A stretch of DNA of 64,000 bases. Source: Spongiactinospora sp. TRM90649. Its GTDB lineage: Bacteria > Actinomycetota > Actinomycetes > Streptosporangiales > Streptosporangiaceae. Shown one piece after another: positions 60,601 through 64,000 of the stretch. Under the pieces are notes generated by a model. It did not search any database, was not told the DNA's origin, and saw only the letters and a program-made list of their open reading frames with translations. Positions within the stretch are counted from its first letter, which is position 1. Every line of letters starts with the position of its first letter. Position numbers and translations under genes: made by a program. The stretch is from the NCBI RefSeq assembly GCF_029382225.1, contig NZ_JARLTC010000020.1:62001-126000 (forward strand). The letters run 5' to 3'.

Positions 60601-61572
60601 ATGCGCGCCGACCGGTTGGTCTCGCTGGTCCTGCTGCTGCGGCAGCACGGCCGGCTGTCCGCGGCCGCGCTGGCCCGCGAGCTGGAGGTGTCCACCCGTA
60701 CCGTGCTACGCGACATCGAGGCGCTGTCCGCGTCCGGTGTCCCGGTCTACGCCGAACGCGGCCGGCACGGCGGTTTCGCGCTGCTACCCGGTTTCCGTAC
60801 CGAACTGACCGGACTGAACCACGACGAGGCCCTTGCCCTGCTGGTCGCCGGATCACGGCGCGGCGCGCAGGCGTTCGGCCTCGGCTCGGCGCTCGCTTCG
60901 GCGATGCTCAAGGTGGTCGACGCGCTGCCAGAGAGCTATCGGGACACCGCGGCCGGCGCGGCCGAGCGACTGCTCATCGACCCGGAGACCGACCTGCTCT
61001 CGCGCCGCCTGGCCGCCGAGGAGGCGCCCGACACCGTGATGGCGGAGGTCCTGCGCGCGGTGCTCGCCGGGCGCAGGCTGCGCATCCACTACGCGGCCAC
61101 CGGCCAGGCCGCGGAATGGCGCACGGTGGACCCGATCGGCCTGGTCACCGTGCGCGACCGGGGCTACCTGCTGGCCACGAGGTCCGGCGAGGACCGCACC
61201 TACCGGCTGTCCCGGATCTCGGCCGCCGAGGAGCTCGCCGAACCCGCGCAGCGCCCCGACCGCGTCGATCTGGACGCGGCCTGGCAGGAACGCAGCACGC
61301 GCTTCCGGACCGGCGGCGACCAGGTCACCGTGCTGCTCCGGCTGAACCCGGCGCGGCGGGAGGAACTGGTGGCCACCGCGCTGACCGTCCGCACGGAAGA
61401 AGCCGACGCGGACGGCCGGCTCCGGCTTGAGGTGACCTTCCAGGATCCGAGACACGCCGTATGGGCACTGTGGCAGCTCGGCACGGGCGCGGAGGCCTTG
61501 TCCCCACAGTGGTTGCGCGACTCCCTGCGCGACCGCGCCACCGCGATCGCGGCCCGCTACGGAGACGGCTGA
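60601..61572 (+). CDS. YafY/WYL-domain transcriptional regulator
   Basis: 323 aa. N-terminal helix-turn-helix (LLLRQHGRLSAAALARELEVSTRTVLRDIEAL region), then a WYL domain about 140-215 (VLAGRRLRIHYAATGQAAEWRTVDPIGLV; the WYL triad is degenerate here) and a C-terminal WCX domain. Such regulators sense small molecules or nucleic acid. Divergent from ridA, which it probably controls through the CACGACA repeat. Confidence 0.9.
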   Translation: MRADRLVSLVLLLRQHGRLSAAALARELEVSTRTVLRDIEALSASGVPVYAERGRHGGFALLPGFRTELTGLNHDEALALLVAGSRRGAQAFGLGSALASAMLKVVDALPESYRDTAAGAAERLLIDPETDLLSRRLAAEEAPDTVMAEVLRAVLAGRRLRIHYAATGQAAEWRTVDPIGLVTVRDRGYLLATRSGEDRTYRLSRISAAEELAEPAQRPDRVDLDAAWQERSTRFRTGGDQVTVLLRLNPARREELVATALTVRTEEADADGRLRLEVTFQDPRHAVWALWQLGTGAEALSPQWLRDSLRDRATAIAARYGDG

Positions 61573-61684
61573 GGACGCCGACCGTCGCTGGTCGTAGGAC
61601 GGCGGGCGGGTCATACCAGGGTGGCAGGGGCGGGCCGGTCTTGAGAATGATGTTCTGGATTGGGCGGGTCGGCACGATGGGCGC

Positions 61685-63091
61685 ATGGCTGTGGTGGCCT
61701 TTGGGCTGAATCCCGTGGAAGTCGTCGTGCTGGTGGCCGCCGTGCTGCTGATCATCGGGCCGTGGCTCCCGTACGGCGTGCGGCGCCCCGTCGTGCTCGG
61801 CGCGGGGGCGGTCTTCGTTCCGGCCGCCGTGGCGCTCATCGTCATGGGCATCCGCTGGCAGTGGCTGCCCGTGCTCGCCGGAGGAGCGATCGGCCTGGCG
61901 TTCGCCTTGCCGAAGCGGCAGCGGCAGCGGCGACGGCGGCTACGGACGATCGTGGGGTCGGTGACGGGCCTGCTGCTCGTGCTGGCGGGTGCGGGGACGG
62001 CATGGGCGTTGCCCGTGCCGGTGTTCCCCGCCCCATCCGGCCCCTACGCCACCGGCACCACCGTCGTGGAATGGGCGGACCCCGACCGTGAGGAGACCGC
62101 CACGGCGCGCCGCGACGATCGGCGGACGGTCGTCGTGCAGTTCTGGTACCCGGCGGCCGAGAGCCTGCCGGCCACCGAGCGGGCCTGGTACCTCGGCCGT
62201 ACGCCGGAGGAGGCCCGCGTCGTCGCGCAGGGCGTCGCGGGCTACCTGGGCGCACCGGGCTTCGTGCTCGACGGGCCCGTCCGCGCTCGCACCCGTTCGG
62301 TGTACGACGCCCCGGCGGCCCAGGGCGCGGCCCGCTTCCCGGTGGTGCTCTTCTCGCCGGGGCTGGGCGGCGTGCGCACGCAGAACACCGCCTGGGCCGA
62401 GGAACTGGCCGCTCGCGGGTACGTCGTGGCGGCGCTCGACCATCCGTACGACTCCGCCGTGGTCGTCATGGGGGACGGCCGGGCCGTCCGCACGAAGGTG
62501 GCGGCCACCGGTGACGCGGCCGAGGACGAACGGCGGGCCGCCCGGTGGACCGCCACCAGGGCCGCCGACCTGAGCTTCGTCCTGACGCGTCTGGATCGCG
62601 GTGCGGCCCCGAAGCCACTGGCCGGGCGGCTCGACACCCGCCGGGCCGCCGCCACCGGGCACTCGCTCGGCGGGGCGGCGGCGCTGCTCGCCGTCCGGCA
62701 GGACACCCGATTCACCGCCGCCGTCGACCTGGACGGTTTCCCCCGGGACCCCGCCCCACGACCGTTCCACCGGCCGGTGCTCGCGGTCACGCACGAAATC
62801 ACCCCCGGACAGGAACGCGAGTATCTCGACCGGCTCGCCCGCGTGCTCCGCCTCAGCACCGCCGCCGGCTACCTCCTGAAGGTCCCGGACACGGCGCATC
62901 TCACCTTCACCGACGCCCCGCTGTACCTGCCGCCCCTCCCCGGCCTGGTCGGCACCACCGGCCCACACCTCACCGCCCAGATCACGGGCGCCTTCCTGGA
63001 CGCCACCCTCCGGGACGCCCGCGGCGACCTCCCGGCCCTGCTCGCCGGATACGGCGACCTGGAGGTCTTCGCCAAATCTCCTTTCGGATGA
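61685..63091 (+). CDS. Membrane-anchored alpha/beta-hydrolase (PAF-acetylhydrolase-like)
   Basis: 468 aa. Four hydrophobic helices occupy the first ~115 residues. The hydrolase domain has PVVLFSPGLGG, nucleophile Ser in AATGHSLGGAAALL, acid in AAVDLDGFPRDP and His in DTAHLTF. The pattern fits the PAF-AH isoform II family. Catalytic domain likely outside. Substrate unknown; neighbours give no clue. Confidence 0.85.
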   Translation: MAVVAFGLNPVEVVVLVAAVLLIIGPWLPYGVRRPVVLGAGAVFVPAAVALIVMGIRWQWLPVLAGGAIGLAFALPKRQRQRRRRLRTIVGSVTGLLLVLAGAGTAWALPVPVFPAPSGPYATGTTVVEWADPDREETATARRDDRRTVVVQFWYPAAESLPATERAWYLGRTPEEARVVAQGVAGYLGAPGFVLDGPVRARTRSVYDAPAAQGAARFPVVLFSPGLGGVRTQNTAWAEELAARGYVVAALDHPYDSAVVVMGDGRAVRTKVAATGDAAEDERRAARWTATRAADLSFVLTRLDRGAAPKPLAGRLDTRRAAATGHSLGGAAALLAVRQDTRFTAAVDLDGFPRDPAPRPFHRPVLAVTHEITPGQEREYLDRLARVLRLSTAAGYLLKVPDTAHLTFTDAPLYLPPLPGLVGTTGPHLTAQITGAFLDATLRDARGDLPALLAGYGDLEVFAKSPFG

Positions 63092-63179
63092 TTTATCTCG
63101 AATGAGCGCGTGATATCCGGAAGAATGGCATCCGCCTCACCCCGCTTCGTCGAGCCAACGGGAAATGGGAAGAGACGGG

Positions 63180-63758
63180 ATGCCGGACGACGACGGCGAG
63201 CTCCTGCGTGTCATCAAAGAGCTGGCCGAGATGACGGGAAAGTCCACCCAGGACGCCCAGGCCAGGCACTTAGGGATATCCGACACTTCCTTGGCGGGCT
63301 ACCTCGCAGGGCGCCAGATTCCTCGCGAAAGCACCCTTATCCGGATGCTGGCCAGCGTGGGGATTCCAGCTGCGGAGCACGGAAAATACCTCAAAATACG
63401 CGAAACCATAGATAGTGCACCGCGCGACCGCGTGAACGGGCATGCTCCGGAAGAACCACCGCCCGCCGTCCCGCCCCGTCGGCTGGATGCCCGCGGCCGA
63501 CCTGGCGCCGGACCCGCAACCGTGCGCCCGCCCAGGCGAACGCCGATGAGCGCACATTTCCGGCTTTCCCCGCTTCCCGCTTCCCGCTTCCCGCTTCCCG
63601 CTTCCCTTCCCCTGACCGGAAGCCGCAGGTCAGGCCGAGGCGGAATTCCGGTTTCCCGTTTCCCCTCCCCGCCGTACGGCCCGCCATGGACCCTTCGTTC
63701 GGTACGCCGAGTCACCGCAAGAACGCAGTTCGACAACCCCGACCAGGAGAGAGAACGC
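63180..63758 (+). CDS. Helix-turn-helix (XRE-like) protein reading frame with heptamer repeat
   Basis: ATG 63180 follows GGAAGAG. The first ~75 residues are a HTH domain: MPDDDGELLRVIKELAEMTG, TQDAQARHLGISDTSLAGYLAGRQIP, then LIRMLASVGIPAAEHGKYLKI. After about residue 80 it becomes Pro/Arg-rich. No stop appears in this frame; it runs through five CGCTTCC repeats and in phase into the next gene and the window edge. So the true end is unknown: a fusion, a repeat-length change or an unread stop in another repeat state are possible. The end given is where the next start lies. Confidence 0.5.
63571..63605. repeat. Heptanucleotide tandem repeat (CGCTTCC)5
   Basis: Five exact copies of CGCTTCC, with partial copies on both sides. 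The unit is not a multiple of three, so a change in copy number shifts the reading frame of the 63180 ORF. Confidence 0.85.
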
Positions 63759-64000
63759 GTGGACAAGCACTCGTTATTCGGACACACCGACCGCCGGACC
63801 CGATCCAGCACGCACCCCCGGACGTCGCGGAGGATCCGGAGATCGGCGCTCGCGCTCGGCGCGGGCCTGGCACTCGCCGCCGCGTTCCCGGGAAGCGCGC
63901 TCGCGGCCCCATCGGTGGCGGCGTCCACCAATACGCTGGCGGCTCCGCCCCAGGCCCTTCCCGGCAACGCCGACGCACTGGCGCAGCGGTTCCAGCCCGC
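63759..64000 (+). CDS. Secreted protein, 5' part (gene continues beyond window)
   Basis: GTG 63759 has AGGAGAGA about eight bases upstream. The first ~55 residues form a long Arg-rich signal: VDKHSLFGHTDRRTRSS, then RRIRRSALALGAGLALAAAF with cleavage near SALAA-PS. The twin-Arg-like RRIRR start could favour Tat, but the RRxFLK motif is not seen. The mature part seen is Ala/Pro-rich. Product unknown. Confidence 0.6.
   Translation, partial: MDKHSLFGHTDRRTRSSTHPRTSRRIRRSALALGAGLALAAAFPGSALAAPSVAASTNTLAAPPQALPGNADALAQRFQP

Noticed and set aside
63110-63415. 101-codon frame beginning at 63110
   Set aside because: Out of frame with the HTH protein at 63180, which has a domain and a Shine-Dalgarno.

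Overview
The window is about 72% G+C by eye. It has GTG and TTG starts, many four-base ATGA/GTGA stop-start overlaps, WhiB7, a deazaflavin (F420)-type nitroreductase, mycosin-like proteases and several leaderless promoters with a TANNNT -10. This points to a filamentous actinobacterium. The gene mix would fit the Streptosporangiales, but the sequence alone does not fix the genus.

Layout. 1-3.5 kb: a YtrA-type GntR regulator with a DUF1648-like membrane protein, divergent from a three-gene ABC export operon. 3.5-10 kb: an MFS exporter, an atypical SDR, a secreted vanadium-type haloperoxidase, a secreted Cys/Gly-rich small protein, an alpha/beta hydrolase and MoeZ. 10-14.6 kb: two tandem copies of a module made of a membrane-anchored protein plus a mycosin-like subtilase, with no ESX core genes beside them. 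14.7-20 kb: a small hypothetical gene coupled to an alkyltransferase-like protein, a large CDP-glycerol glycerophosphotransferase and a GH20 lipoprotein.

20-59 kb is a chromosomal backbone whose content, from memory, resembles the Mycobacterium tuberculosis Rv3193c-Rv3202c neighbourhood: adnA, adnB, nudC, mycoredoxin, uvrD2, whiB7, an ABC1-family kinase, a ThiF-like protein, a TIGR03624-type metalloprotease-like protein, a PDZ/Lon protease and UPF0182. Accessory blocks interrupt it. The clearest is a four-gene NRPS-independent siderophore operon (26.7-32.4 kb) behind an almost consensus DtxR/IdeR-type iron box. Its content (ATP-grasp, two IucA/IucC synthetases, a PLP decarboxylase) matches vibrioferrin-type clusters but without a transporter. 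Next to it are a two-component system with a likely autoregulatory operator and an Asp-rich surface protein. whiB7 has a long leader with an AT-rich box upstream of the -35, a candidate upstream ORF and an intrinsic terminator just before the gene. An ECF sigma factor with a coupled CU044_5270-like protein follows it. UPF0182 is followed by initiator tRNA-fMet with its own promoter and terminator.

59.5-64 kb: F420-type nitroreductase, RidA, a divergent WYL-domain regulator, a membrane-anchored alpha/beta hydrolase, a HTH reading frame that contains a heptanucleotide repeat, and the 5' end of a secreted protein that runs off the window.

I found no CRISPR array, insertion sequence, prophage or rRNA. 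The strongest leads for something new are the duplicated orphan mycosin modules with their short leader ORF, the transporter-less vibrioferrin-like operon inserted in the DNA-repair backbone, the whiB7 leader, and the gene-free stretch 48450-49150 with clustered DnaA-box-like and GATCACC motifs.
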